A stretch of 64,000 bases of DNA, from NCBI GenBank assembly GCA_018466975.1, contig CM031559.1:2294001-2358000 (forward strand), given 5' to 3'. The notes below the pieces were generated by a model. The model ran no database searches. It saw nothing but the letters and a program-made list of their open reading frames with translations, and was not told the origin of the DNA. Source of the stretch: Sparassis latifolia. Taxonomy: Eukaryota; Basidiomycota; Agaricomycetes; Polyporales; Sparassidaceae. Positions 1 through 12,898 of the stretch are shown in pieces; positions within the stretch are counted from its first letter, which is position 1; every line of letters starts with the position of its first letter. The position numbers and the translations under genes are program-made.

Positions 1-1471
1 ACCAAGAATAGCCAGAACTTCGGGCATCATGCAGAAGTCACCAAATGACGGCAGTAATTCTGTGTGAGGGCGGCGAAGTATAAATGTCATATAAAACTTT
101 GCCGCCGCTTGGATTTGCATGATGAGACGCTCGCAGCGGCTTTTGGAGAGGTGAACGGCCCTTGCATGAAGTACGAACTGAAGAATGTCTTCTTTGATGT
201 TTTCCCACACTATACAGCGTGATATTAGTGCTGAAAACTGAATAGAGTAATCCACATACCTCGTTCCGTCAGCTGCTTCGGCTGCTTCACCTTTTGATGA
301 TTGAAAAATGCACGGACCATATCTCGATCCATTGTTTTGAGATCATCACCATAGCCTAGCTCTTGAAGCTTCTGTATGATCCTATGATTATAAAATCACA
401 TCAGTGTCAACGGGTTGGGCCAAAAAAAATATTCTCACGCTTCACAACGTTTCGTGCGTATATCATCACGCTCCTTCGCGCGAATAATGCCCTGGTCATA
501 ATGCCATTTCTCTAGGAGGCGCGCATGCTAACCAGTAGCTTAGCAAGAAAGCTGCAATGAAACTTTCATATCTTGGCTTACCATCTCAACAGCCTTACTA
601 GACTCTATCATCTGTTCTTCGAAGGCTCGAGACTTCTCCTCGTTATTGCCAACATCCTGTAGACAGGACCGTAGTACCGCAACTCGTGCTTTTAAGTAGT
701 TCCGGCCTGACTAGTAACTTAGTCACCATACGAATGATAGTAACAACACCTACGATGATTGTATATGTCTCCCGCAATTATTTGTAGGGACTGCGGTCGC
801 TCAGTCTCTGCTGCATGAGGATAGAGAAAGCGAAGAGCACCAGACATGTCCACGAAACTTTGCGACATCAGCCATGATTGAAAAAGCGATAGAAGAATAT
901 ATTACACACTTGCTGTCAAAACAAGCCTTGCAACATCGAACCCGACTACGCCACATAGGTTTGAACACCTTCGCGTTGAAACAAAACTGGGAACATACGA
1001 TGAGCCGCGGTGGTTAGTGCACAAAAAAGCTATGACTGACATGGCAATGTGGCGAGAATAACAGATTAGCATAGCCCGGCTCGTCAAGGTCAGGAGGACA
1101 ATCCGGCAGATCCTTGACATTCGAACGAGCCTTCTTCCACGCTGTAACTAACGAGCGGCTCAAGAGGATATCACGGAGAGGTTTGCTCGATCGTGCTAGG
1201 TTTAGAAGGTCCATTGGGTGGAGGCAGCAAAAAATCTGAGAGAAAAGCGTCAGTGCATGCCACAAGAAAGATGCGGGCCAGACAGAGGATCACAGACCTC
1301 GTAGAGTACGTCAAATGGGAGCTCAGGCATCTGGCGGGGGCGGCGGCTGCGCACTTGACTCTCTTGCTTGATTTTGTTTTTTTTCGTGGACGTGCGGGAA
1401 GACAAGCCATACGTTCGTGTACAAAGCCCAACCGTGACTTCGGTGCATATCGGTGCAGCATTGTCCTCCAT
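1..1471 (-). CDS. F-box domain protein, multi-exon, 3' end beyond the window
   Basis: Probable substrate-adaptor subunit of an SCF-type ubiquitin ligase, inferred from family only. Exons read on the minus strand are about 1471-1298 (basic N-terminus, then the F-box start MPELPFDVLYE), 1235-1041 (LHPMDLLNLARSSKPLRDIL, then PDCPPDLDEPGYANLL), 986-910 (CFNAKVFKPMWRSRVRCCKACF), a piece near 855-780, 706-592, 527-439, 381-260 and 209 to the window edge (VWENIKEDILQFVLHARAVH). Introns of 51-65 nt have GT and AG ends; introns 1 and 2 are phase 0. The CxxC...CxxC segment after the F-box is the usual zinc-ribbon-like part of these Agaricomycete proteins. The start is uncertain: Met at 1471 gives a 47-residue basic leader, but 1576 or 1330 are possible. 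The gene is a paralogue of the one at 4192-6386. Confidence 0.8.
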
Positions 1472-4191
1472 CTTTCCGTTTCCGACACTACACGAGACGA
1501 GCTGGGATGGCGAGGATGATGCTTGAACAAATATTATAGAAAATACAGCTAGCGCGGTCGATCGCAGTGAGGACAAGGGATTAACAACGGACGCCGTTTA
1601 ACAACCAAGCTAGAATCTCCCCTTCAGAGCATAAAGACTCATGAATATGTACATCATTCACAGGCCGATCTCATGCCGTACGGTCGACGTTAGTTGTCAT
1701 GTAGTGAAAGAAACAGAAATTGATGGACTCACAATTGATCGGCTTCCGACAGAGATGTCATGCTAGTGTGTGACCCTGATACGAAGTGCATGTGTATGCT
1801 GTCAATCTTGGCAGGTGGACTGCTTGAACGTGAAGGAAGTTTGCTCTTCTATTGTCATTTGGTCGTCATCACCTTGATTTTCGTTCATCTATTTCGAATC
1901 TTGCTATGTACCTGAACGGGGGTCAGCAAGATTTCTCGAGGCTGGTACTCACGATTCGTTGGGCGGCCGGGTCGTTGGAATAAGGGTGCGTGTTTGCGCG
2001 TGAAATGCGCTCGGCATCCGAGTCATCTGACGGCCTTATTGGAGGATTCACGCCGATCACCCATATCAGGCAGCAACCAGTTCACGCGAAACTTGACATG
2101 TCGGAAACCTTGTCGATGATACCGAGGAAGATCAAGTGAAGAAAATGTGTCTCACCAAATTTGGTGTTCCCATACGCTCGAGGTGGATAGTTTAGGAAAG
2201 ATGTGTTTTAATCGGGGCAGCACCGCATCAATTGCGTAGGTTGCCAATTTCTCAGTGACATTGCGCTCACTTGTTCCTAACCGAACCAAACAGACCCACT
2301 TAGGACAAGCATTTGCCGAGACGCCTAGAAGGCTTCTAAGTTCTCATGAAGATACGAGGCGGTTCCATCTTACGTGTGTTGATGCTGTCAAATAAGCACC
2401 CACAGTTCTCTGCCTGAATATCTCCGCTCCGAGACTAAGCCCAATTAATAATGTTAGACCCAGGAAGAGCGCAGTTGTCGGAAGGTAAGCTGAATACCGG
2501 ATTTAATGCCCGCGCTTGCTCAGCCGTGTCAGGAACGAGCGTCTCAACATATCGAGCTGCACAGCGGCCGTATTCACTTCGCTCGGGCTGTTCTTTGCAA
2601 CAAGTCCAGGAAGCCAAGGTTGTGAGTAACTCGCGATGTTTGATTACTAAGTCTGCTGCCTTTCTAATGCGGGAAGTTCTCAATCGGGATCGCAGATTAA
2701 CGGCGTTGTCAAGCCCTTGGCCTTGGATGATAGTGGGAAGACCTCATTGTAAGGTCTCTGTGCTCGGTTCTCTTCTCCCTGTTAGTTGCTCTTCCAACGA
2801 TGAAGACCTTAGGTACGCTGTTATCCTGTCCCAGCTCCGTAGAATGTTACTCGTGTACGCGTACTGGAGACGGACTCAGTCCAAAGCGGTCTATGCCATC
2901 GCGCGCCGTCAACAGCTGTGGTAGCATATCTGCTGGTGCTGGCGAAGTATGCAGTTAACACCTCACTTGTGTAAATTGAAGTGAGATGGATTTGCTCGCA
3001 TCTGGAAGAAGGTCCAAGTTCGTGGGATCAAGGTGCGGTAGCGCTTTTACCAATCCAACGTTCAAGGCGAATGAGGCGAATGGATAGATGGGAGGTTCTA
3101 ATGTGGGGTCATTCGATGGGACAAAATCCAGGGTTGATGCATAACGGGCAAACAATTTTGGGAACTGACGCCTGAATATGTCTACATGATGTTTATAAGG
3201 CTGCAGTGATCAGAGCCAAGCGGCTGTATGAGGTGGCGAGTACGCATTTATTATTTGTCATGCCGCTACTGATACTGTCCGACCATGACCGTAAACTGTT
3301 TGACTGTTTAACTACGACACCATTCTGCAGGAGGATTTCTCCTACATAATGAGACCGCTTTTTTTTTCTCTTTTGTCCCTTTCAACATGTCTCCAGAAGT
3401 GGGGCTTCAATTTTGAAGACATAAATTCGTATGACAGCCATCAACTCTTACCTAAGCATACAGCATTTGTCGTCTGAGCTCCTTCACAACGGGCCGATCG
3501 TGCACAATGCCCTACAATGCCGTAGCATAGCCATCATTGCGTAGCAATAACCGAGTCCCAGTTAGAAGCAATGCAGCTGTAGGTTGGGACCGTTGTCTCC
3601 TCTAAGGAAAAGGTAAAGGACCATTAGGCTCATAGATACAGCCTCTAATTACCTGCAGGAAGACAATAATAAAAGAGCCGCTACAACTGATCATATAGTA
3701 CAATGAGCACAAAACATAGAAGTGGATGCCAGATCTAGAGGCTCCATCTCCGTACACGACTACCACCGAAGATGAGCCTTCCTCGTCACAGTCTCGACGT
3801 GATGCCTATAGGAAAGACTGATTACAGCCCTACCAAATATGCAGATAATTTCAAGCGTACTTTGTTCTCATGTGATGCGCAATCGCTACCGCATCGCGAG
3901 GCAGAACGTCGGCCCCATACCTCCCCCGCGGCATGAATTTGCGACAGATTGCGCACGAGGGGCACTTCATACGGGTATCGAGAAACTTTTGGATCGTTGT
4001 TACCGACTTCTCGTCGAATGACGTGGAGGAAATTGTATTGAATGTCTGTCCGTAGGGGAGCAGCTTCAGACATGTGCATGAGCTCTGGCCATGAGTCGCG
4101 TGATCGTCAAAGATGAATCCGGCCGCTCTAAAAATAGCTCAGCCGAGGCAACGTCGCCCAGCGAAAGACGACGAACTTTGGAGAGATCATG
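1472..4191. other. no recognisable gene
   Basis: Only short open frames of 60-160 codons occur here (for example 2451-2924 plus, 2955-3155 minus, 3822-4079 minus). None shows a domain or convincing splice-linked continuation. The stretch separates two same-strand F-box genes and may contain the upstream region of the first and decayed sequence downstream of the second. Confidence 0.5.
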
Positions 4192-6386
4192 TCAATGAAC
4201 CAGCGATGCTCCATATAGACGTGGGTTATCTGACAGAATCAACACGATTATCGGTGTTGATCCTGCCACCGTTGGCAAGCTGCTTACCAGGGAAAACCAC
4301 GTCGACTCCGCCGTTAGAGGGAAAAGCGGATATCCGCAAGAGCACCACAGTCTCCTTGCACGGACGAGTTCGTCCAGGTCCGTGCTCGAAGCATCTAGCC
4401 GCAACCCGAGCACTCGGAGTGCACTCGAGACCAATTGTGTGATGCCCTCTGCCGCCCCTATCCACGCAGGATCCCACCGCCAGCCTCTTATCTGCTGAGT
4501 GCCCGGCGCCCAGTTCGTCGTATCCCAAACAACGGTCGGATGTGCTGTCCGGAAGTGGTTAAGGATATCGAAGTAAGGAAGCGGTGTGTTGAGGCAGTAG
4601 TCGTGGCAGCTGAACAGCGCGCAGGCGTGTGTCATCACCGGATCGCAAGGCCCGCAGAAGATGTTTCCTATTGCTCCGACGTTCGACGTCTGACCATTCC
4701 GCAGCATGTCACGATAAAGCATCTCCAAAAGATCTTTCTGGACTCTGATTTTGTGCATTTGCGCCTCGGTGAGCATCGCGGGAACGATAGTCTCGAAGTC
4801 TTCAGTTGTGAGGGGTACCAAGGCGTCGTTGCGGGTCGTCAAAGCCTTAACGGAGGGGAGAAGGCTAAAAGTGGCTAGGTTGGGCATCGTCTTCTGCTCC
4901 TCAGCGGCCATCGTCTTGTCCAGGTATTCTAAATAATACTTGTGGATCTCCTTACATCGCGCCGCCACGTTCTTCTCAAATTCGATGCGAAGCCTGTTAG
5001 TCTTCTCCTCTTCGATCTGGGCGATCAATTTCGGTTTGATGTTCTCCCAGACTGTCAATTCAGACGTTAGGTGGCGACTGTAACACAATGAGAGACACAC
5101 ACTGCGCGGAGTAAGCTTCCGAGGTTGGTCGAGAACGTTCAACCATTGGTCAGTTTCGGGGAAGTCCGCCGTGGTATATCCCAAATCCTTCAAATTCTGC
5201 ACAATGCTGTAAAAGTGACAATCTCTCGGCCTGTCGAGGCAAGGAAGCTATTACATACCTGAGGTATCTAATACAGCGCGTCTCGCTGTCTTTCTCGGCC
5301 TTCTTGTCATCGACCGCGCCCTCCCACTTCATGACTTTGTGGCAGAGCTGCATGAGAACAACATAAGTTTTCATCGTGTAACCAGCTGTAGAACGCATGA
5401 CTCGCCTGCATCATCGCAGTAGCATATTCTCTGCGGCCGCTCACAAACTCCTCTAACTCCGTCGGCTTGTGCTGTATGTCGAGGTACTGCTTTACGATCG
5501 CCTTGAACTCCGGTTCATAATACTCGCCTTTTCCAGAGTTCTTGAGACTACTGCGATTACTGCACAAGTACTCTGAAGTGGTATAAGCACGGCAGAAAGC
5601 AGTCGGTGGATGCTGATGGCCATACCCCAGCGATTACAAGCGACTAGCGGTAATAGCGTGAAGATCATCTTTCCGAGATCTTCAGTCACTTTTTCGGAAC
5701 GCACAAGCTCCGCACCCTTGATAACGCTGCGCAAATATTAGTAAATTGGCACAAGGAGTACAATACCAACACAGACTTTGTCTTGTGGCATGCCCCGCAG
5801 AACCGCATGGCGATTCCATATTCCACGCCGCCGGCACGGCCGATACCGCATGCCTAAGTACTTAGTCTCAGAACAGAATCGACTGAGACTGCGAAAGAGG
5901 ACGTACGAGACAGAAGCGATCGTACACAAGAGCTGTGTACCGAGGTTCGCTGATAAAGCGCGCCGGACAGGCGGGTAGACCGGGTACGTTCCGCATGGCA
6001 GCAATCCACATATGCCGGGATTGTCTTGCGAGACATATCTGACGGAGCTCCTTCGACACACGCGCCAAATGCAAAAGATCGAGCGGGGCTAGACTTATTG
6101 CAATCTGAACAAAACCGTAATGTTATCGCGCCATTAAGACCGAGACGAAAATTCGACATGCCTCAAACAATATGTCCAATGGCATGTCTAGCAACCGAGC
6201 GAGTTTGCCTCGGTTGCGCAGCCCTCCTTTTTTGAACTTCGTATCAGATACATTACCCGCGAGTCGGTGGATGCGTGATTTTGCGCTGATTCTTGGTTGT
6301 GCCGATGCTCTAATATAGCCAAGATCCACGGCGAGTAAATTCAGTACAGCAAATAGCACGGAAAAATGAAATACACACGTTGCCAT
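4192..6386 (-). CDS. F-box domain protein, multi-exon paralogue
   Basis: Same architecture as the gene at 1-1471. The first exon ends LARLLDMPLDILFE at 6162. The next (6104-5928) carries PLDLLHLARVSKELRQICLA and LPACPARFISEPRYTAL. An exon from 5853 gives ACGIGRAGGVEYGIAMRFC followed by GACHK, the paired-cysteine segment. Later exons give VIKGAELVRSEKVTEDLGKM, then YYEPEFKAIVKQYLDIQHK, LCHKVMKWEGAVDDKKAEKD and finally a long last exon with VWENIKPKLIAQIEEE, ending at the stop at 4192. Two introns appear to use GC donors (GAG|GCATGT at 6161 and CAG|GCGAGT near 5403). The true start may lie in an exon upstream of the Met at 6386. It is either a functional paralogue or an early pseudogene whose GT donors mutated. 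Confidence 0.72.
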
Positions 6387-7435
6387 TGAAGCTATGATCT
6401 GCCAACTTCCGTTACCAAGCCCGACTTGCTACGTATCCTTGAGATACTGTAAATATGTGTTCCTCGCGTTGTATGATGTTCCGGTAGGTTAAGGTGCTCC
6501 AGGTGACCTGCGTACACAGACAGCTGCGTCGAAAAGCGCATATAGAGAGCTCAATTATTTTCCATTAGGACTCACCGTCGAAACTCGCGAGGAGAGGAGA
6601 TAACTACGTTGTCGCCACGTACGGCGACAGGAAGTCTCGGACCTTGTAGCAAGGTCAATTCCTTTCATGCACTACATGCCAGTGAGAAATTACCTCAGAA
6701 CAGCTTATAAGTTATAATGCGTATCGGTGACGCGGCAGAATTCACGCACAGACATCGCGGTCGTGATGACAACTGCAAACTTTCAAGCCATGGGCGCGTA
6801 CAGTTACTAGTAGTTAGTCTGCTTTCTGACACGGGGGATTAGTCGAGAGGGGTCGGTCAATTTAGACGTCGATTTAGACGGCGCTCGAAATGTACTTATA
6901 CACCGGCAGCTGAAATTGATAAGCGATAACAACGCCTTCCATTGCCGACAAGCGCTTGCGACCTGCCAGTGCCTTCGCCGATGCTCAGCGCTCACTGCAG
7001 AGTCAGCACTCAACGCTCTGGGGCACCCTGTTGGCTTCCCGACTGCGCACTTGTCTGAACACTGCCTTTGGGAGACTACTTACAGTCATTCGTTAACCAG
7101 CCTCTAGTATATAGGAAGAAGGAGTCGTTCCTCTATAGTACAGTCACAGCTGTGACAAGTACTACTTCTTTTGCGTTGCAGATGTGCTCTTCTGTCACTT
7201 TTACGGACTCCGAGGTTTTCAGTGATGAATGGGGCATATATCGCGAAGGTGCTGCTTAAGGATGCAACCCCTTCAGGTATGTTCCGTCGTTCCTAGCTCC
7301 ATACAGCCGCATGACCTTCGCGCCGGAGCCATCCTGCTCAGACGTACGAAGGACGCCGATCTGATCCACGTCTTATGACGATTTGGCTCGTCATTTCTGA
7401 CATTGTAGCTCCCTTGCATTGCAGGTGGGATTCCC
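6387..7435. other. no recognisable gene
   Basis: Upstream side of the F-box gene on the minus strand. Open frames here are under 70 codons and overlap each other on both strands. I see no domain, repeat or RNA gene. Confidence 0.45.
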
Positions 7436-8620
7436 CTTGCACCACTTGCTTGAGAAGTATATCGAGCCAGTCATGCTGGATTTCTCCCAGGAAGAATGGT
7501 AGCTGCGTTGATTTCAGGCCCGTCTGCGCACCCTTCTGACATAGACGTCTTCCCGTCTTCTCACTCTGTTTAGCTGTACGACCCCTTCAAGAAGCCGACG
7601 TCGATCCAGGTCCACAATCTCGTCGCGGAGAACACGATCGCGAAGGAGGGTGTGCGCTGCCTCGCTTGTCTGTTTGGGTGCTGACGCGCGGTAGTCATAC
7701 TGCAGTACTGGTGAGTATATATGCTGCTACTACACTTAATTGGGCTGTTGAGTGATGGTTGTATGTAGGTTTTAATTTGACGTTTGTGCTAATTGTGTTA
7801 CTTACATCTCATCCTGGTACGTCCCTAGATCACTGGGTAGTCCCCTGCTTCGTTTGTAGCATTGATGTTGAGTCGCTTTATAGAGCCTCGCTTAAGGTTT
7901 CGAAGACCCGACGGTGCTTGTTGGGAGTGATCTAGAGTAGAAGTCACGCTTGCGAACAAACTCTTGGGGTGCAGTGGGCCCGTGTGACTTCGAATCGTAG
8001 ACTAGATGTAGTCTGATGAGGGCGTGCGAGGTTCATGGCCTGTGCTCGCGCCGCCCAGCTCTACTTCGGCGACGTGGACTACGAGACTGTCCCGCCTGCG
8101 ATGAATGTCAACCTCCACCGATATTGTCGAGGCATCCGCTTCCTGTTGACGTCGCCTTCAGTGTTCATGAACGAGAGTGGTCGCCTGCTTGCGTGCTGTC
8201 ACCAGATATACAATGGTGTGTACTCATTACTATTACATTTTTTTGCGAAACTGATTTAGACATTTGTTGGCAGGTTGTCTGGATGCTCTGGGTTCCGCAC
8301 CTGTTATCCATCACGGCGACGAGTACGTATCCAAATTCTGCTGAGAGACATTTCTTGTCTGAAGACTTGACTCACATTTAATGGTCCTCCGGATGAGCAG
8401 AAGAACCTGCACATCGAGGAGGAGTTAGAAGATGCCGCGGCGGAAGCTTTCGTCCCTGTAGGTCGACGTCGCATGTATGATCTAGTCTAGTCATTCACTA
8501 AGCACTTATTCACCCATGCAGTCCCTACTTGTAAAATGGTACGACTTTCGGTGCTGTCATTCGCAATCTGTATGAGTTCTCCGACTACCAGTTTGTCGCG
8601 GCGCTTTTGAAAGGATAATG
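7436..8620 (+). other. unidentified exon-like segments
   Basis: Several short stretches read like exons with plausible AG acceptors and GT donors: around 7437-7495 (GFPLHHLLEKYIEPVMLDF), 7574-7650 (LYDPFKKPTSIQVHNLVAEN) and 8035-8215 (AAQLYFGDVDYETVPPAMNV). They are on the plus strand and separated by intron-sized gaps, but I could not join them into one convincing frame or assign a family. They may be a decayed gene or a real spliced gene I do not recognise. Confidence 0.2.
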
Positions 8621-8811
8621 GAGTTCAAAATTCAAGATCACTATTACGCTGCAATTTGCTCTCAAATTTCAGAGCTGAAGATTAAAAGATGGAATTTTGC
8701 TAGGGTAGAAAAGGATACATGAGAGGTTATAAGCAATGATGGGCGACTGAATGTGTGAACTGCTGGCCAAACCGTCTACCAGGCGCGTAAGCAGAGACGC
8801 TATACTAATGA

Positions 8812-8830
8812 AGAGAGAGAGAGAGAGAGA
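8812..8830. repeat. (AG)n microsatellite
   Basis: About nine uninterrupted AG dinucleotides, a simple-sequence repeat in otherwise unremarkable intergenic sequence. Confidence 0.9.
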
Positions 8831-9447
8831 TAGCTGTGACATGAGATCTTAGAGCTATGATATATTACGTATATCTTCTTGAATCGCAGCTGCAAACCGC
8901 AATGCCCACGGGTTGGCAATCTGCATTACTTCAGCGGGTCTGCAACGGCTTTGGTGTCCCGCGGTACCGCTGCAACAAAGAGAATGATACCATGCCAGGG
9001 CGATCCGCTCAAGAACCAACCTTCTTATACATTCCAACAGTGGAGTCTGCAGCGCATGCGCGGCAGAATTCACTTTCTTCGTCGTCGAATTCTGACGAGT
9101 AAGTCGTAACCCACTGCCTCCCATAGTATGCGACACATCCAAATTGAGGACCTATGCGGCAGGATCTTGCAGAGGCATCCTACCTTCCTGATGTCTATTG
9201 GTGGTATTTGGGTTTAAGAAATAGAATACCGTGAAGACTCGGGGAACTCATGGAGTTCTTTGAAGGTGCGTTTCCCTCGCCCCTGATTCGACTCACTAGA
9301 TGTTATTCACTTAGTATCCTACTCACCGATGTACTGCTTTAACTTTCAGAGAGGAAGGCTGCACAGGAGAACATGATGGAGGGGATGGTATTCACCAGTA
9401 CACTGGCACATCTTTTCATGGTTAAACACTGCGATACATGCACGACA

Positions 9448-9678
9448 TTAAACCGCATCATCCGTGAGGTCGACAACATCCCCATTCCATTTGCAATGGT
9501 GCCATCGGTATGCTGAAGTTGTCATCACCATTGAGCATGGGCACTTCACGAAAAGACGCCGAAATTCTTCTATAGGTAATCCCGGCTCTTTCATATCATT
9601 GAGCTTCATCAAACGCGTGAAAACGTATTCGTCATCCTGAAAATCGGCTGGAGGGGGGCCTTGAGGCATAGCCGCCAT
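9448..9678 (-). CDS. small conserved-looking protein with C-x-C...H...C motif
   Basis: A 76-codon frame, open further upstream to about 9780, ending in an acidic tail (VVDLTDDAV). The core EEFRRLFVKCPCSMVMTTSA is followed by a spaced His-His-Cys, a possible small zinc-binding site. I have an impression of similar short proteins with this core and a VVDLT tail in Agaricomycete genomes, but no function is known to me. The start is uncertain because the frame is open upstream of the Met at 9678 and an earlier exon is possible. Confidence 0.4.
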   Translation of the reverse strand: MAAMPQGPPPADFQDDEYVFTRLMKLNDMKEPGLPIEEFRRLFVKCPCSMVMTTSAYRWHHCKWNGDVVDLTDDAV

Positions 9679-12600
9679 CGGAAGCTGAAGGGAATTATTT
9701 TGGGGAATGTTCCCGGGCTCAGTGGCTGGTAAATCACCGAAAGTGAGAGATTGGCTACTGTGGAAAGGTATGCAGAGTAGTACATGTACCGCTTGAATCT
9801 CGCACTCTGCGCTTCAAGAGCTTCGCAAGACCAATGGCATTACAATCACCATTGTTACTGCCTAGCGTGACATCAGATCCTCTCTCGATGAAGCCATGCT
9901 GAACAACCTACTGGGACGCTTTTGGCTAGACCTTCCAGTATTCAATGGGGACAATTCTGCCGAATTGTAGGGTGCGCGTTCTGAAAAACTCGTCACATAA
10001 AATAGAAATGAAAAGACCCAGCAGGCTACTTACTACTGGGCTGTGCCGGAGTAGGTTTAGGGGGAGTATTGGGCCAAGCAGCACTGAATTGCATCACTTT
10101 AGGAAGAAGTGTCTCGGATCTCTTGGTGCCTGTACATATTACGATCAAGAAAAATCAACGCTAGATATGCCATACTCACTGCTGAGAGCATATTGCCGAA
10201 CAGGAATATCTCCTTTAATATAATACTGTTCCAGCCATACTGAGTACAACGTTAGAAATGGGTAGCAGGTAAAGGATAGACACATACACCAGTATCCGCA
10301 GATGCCTCGGGAGCACATGGCCACCCACAGACTGCTATCAGTGTCTGAACGGTGTATCGCCACTATGCTTTCCGTGAATGCATTTGCGTCCGTATCTAAA
10401 GAGGCACATAAGCAGCCAGGGTACTTGAATTCATGTGTTGCGCGGTAATCTTGAAAGCGTTCAGGGGGGACACGCTGGCCATCGGCATCGACTGGCCTGA
10501 ACCACCAGCGCTACGTGTCATGATTGAGCGAATGAAGAATGAAGGTCACATACCAAGAAAACACCTTCAGTCTGTGCTCGAACCTGTTGTATTCCAGGGT
10601 AGCCCTTGCGTTGATTTAATGCGACGGCGATCGGTAAGAAACCATGAGGATCATTGCTGTTAGTGTCGTCACATGGTCTGTAAATTGGGTCGAAGGGATA
10701 TGAAGCCATTAGGGACAGGAGGCGCTTCGATGACTGGGGCACTCACTGCAGTTCCAAAGTATTTATATGGAAGAAGGACCCCAGCGCCCGTACAATGGGG
10801 CTTCTGTTGAGTAAACCGACAGAGAAACATCCATAAAAGAGACGGCGGATGATAAATATGCGAAGCGTACTTCTGGCCACATGCAATCACGCTGACAGTG
10901 ATTCGTTGATGGAAACTTGAAGTTCTTTTTTTCTCTCTCTGCGAAAATGATACAATCCGACTGCTGGCATTTAAACGAAATTTCGATACTGCGACGGGCG
11001 GAATACACGACAGATTTAGACTCGACCAAGATGAGACTTTCGAGGCTGCGACTAGACAAAGGATATGTTTCGCGGTGAGATATCTTTGGCTTAGTATCAT
11101 TCAAAGCGGTCACAGGCGACGCAGTGTCGCGATTACGGGCGCAGAGGATATTCCTTCGGAGGTCTTCTTTCGATCTGCGGTAGATCGCGGAATCTCTCCG
11201 TTCTCAGCGTGTGCTCAGCGTCGGCGCTTCCAGCTAAGCTGTGATGATTAATCGGGTACCTCGTTGATTATCATTAGTCGCCGACATCCTACTAAGTACA
11301 TCCAAAGTGTAAGTATTCAAATATCAACGCTATTCTGAGTTCTTTTTACCGGTGAGTCGTTCTCGCAGGATGTACCAGATGTCTCTCCTGAGAATCACCT
11401 GCTGAGCGCTGGATATTCGTGAGTCACTGTTTGCGCGACTCTGCGTTGATTGACTGGCGTCTGGTGCACCTGTTTTTGCAGTAATTGGCTCCAGATAATC
11501 GCATCTTCGAGTGTGGACTCTGCTTCTCCGTCAGAATTCCTGGCGGGGACGAGTATGTTCTGCGGTTATGCAATGATTGGCCACCTCCTTTCCACCTTAA
11601 GACCGTCTGCGAGGTGTACGAAAAAGCTAGCAGTCGGACCATACGACGTATAGATTGCGGGTTCATTTTCGCAGGGCTAACTACTCGTGAGTATGTAGTG
11701 CGTGCTCAGATCTGCACATCTAATTGAATGGCCTGCCTTGGGACTACTGCGGTGCGTGATAATCTCAACCCACTCTCTCCCGAGTGTGATATCGCGTGCT
11801 GCCAAGGGGTTTTCGTTGCAGCTCAGCTGCGCCTTATGACCAGATCAGTCCCGACAGGCGAGTCTCCACTATTGTTTGCTTCTTCACGTGGTCTAGGAAC
11901 AATTAACATAACCATCCTGCAGATTATTTCCGCGCTCCGCCGTCTTTTCTTCCCACCAGTCACAGCATCTTCGCACAATGCCGCTCTTAGTAGATGCTAC
12001 GTTCGCATACCTCCTCTCGGCTCCAAGCACGCACCTTTCGATGGGTTTGTTACATGGCGATTCGGATATGCCGCGTTTTCCACATTATCTCACTTCATTA
12101 GTTTTAACACTACCGAAGAGTGCCCAGTAAGGTCTATTTAAATTCACAAGGTTGAGGATAAGCTCGGAGGAACTTCCCCACTTGACCAAGCGGCGATCAA
12201 CGAGCTGGTATCGGCGAACCAAGAGTTCAGTATCACTCACAGCTTTGTAGCCGTTCATGTTTCCCGTGACTGTAGCATGGATCAAGGTCCGATCGGTCGC
12301 GAACAAATAGTACAATCGGCAGAGCAGCGCGACGATCGCGAAGTATGGCACCGATCTTCACAATGATTGAGACTATGGTATGATAGGAGACTGCTAAGGC
12401 GTACTCTAACTCCGGGCTCGGTGTTTCTCGCGGAGTGTGTTGAGACCGTTCCGACACCGTTGCGCAATCGTCTGGGATCTTCTGGCTCACGAGTCACAGT
12501 TTGGGCCCATTGGCGGAACCAGAGGCCTCGATTAAGGGTTCAGTCTCAGCCTTTTCGTCACATTCACATGTCCAGACTTCTAGGCAGTGGGCACTCTTGG

Positions 12601-12898
12601 GAGATAGGCGAAGCGTGTTGCGATGTGAACACTGACTCGTCCGAGATAATGCAAATGGAAGTCTCGATCCAGCGGTCCGAGCATCGATCCTTTTGATGGG
12701 GAGGGTCGTGAGACCGTCGTGTGGACTTTGTATTCTTGGAGTGCGTAACGCTCTACCCGCTGTAGCTCCTGCCAGCACAGCGGCGTGTCACGGCGTCGGA
12801 CCCTCCGCGTCAGGTCTTATCAGGATTGATAGCAGTTACCGAAGCGACCGGTACTTCTATCTCTGCACTTGCTCTAAAGGGTTTGTTCGACCCTATAA
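9679..12898. other. fragmentary region, no assigned gene
   Basis: Exon-like pieces occur on the minus strand between 11113 and 10145 (for instance PHGFLPIAVALNQRKGYPGI before a GTATGT donor, and DTDANAFTESIVAIHRSDTD before a GTGTAT donor). Others lie on the plus strand near 11490-11690 (RIFECGLCFSVRIPGGDEYV before a GTGAGT donor). None has a family I recognise and the frames do not join convincingly. Hydrophobic stretches in the minus-strand pieces would fit a membrane protein, which is only a guess. Confidence 0.25.
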
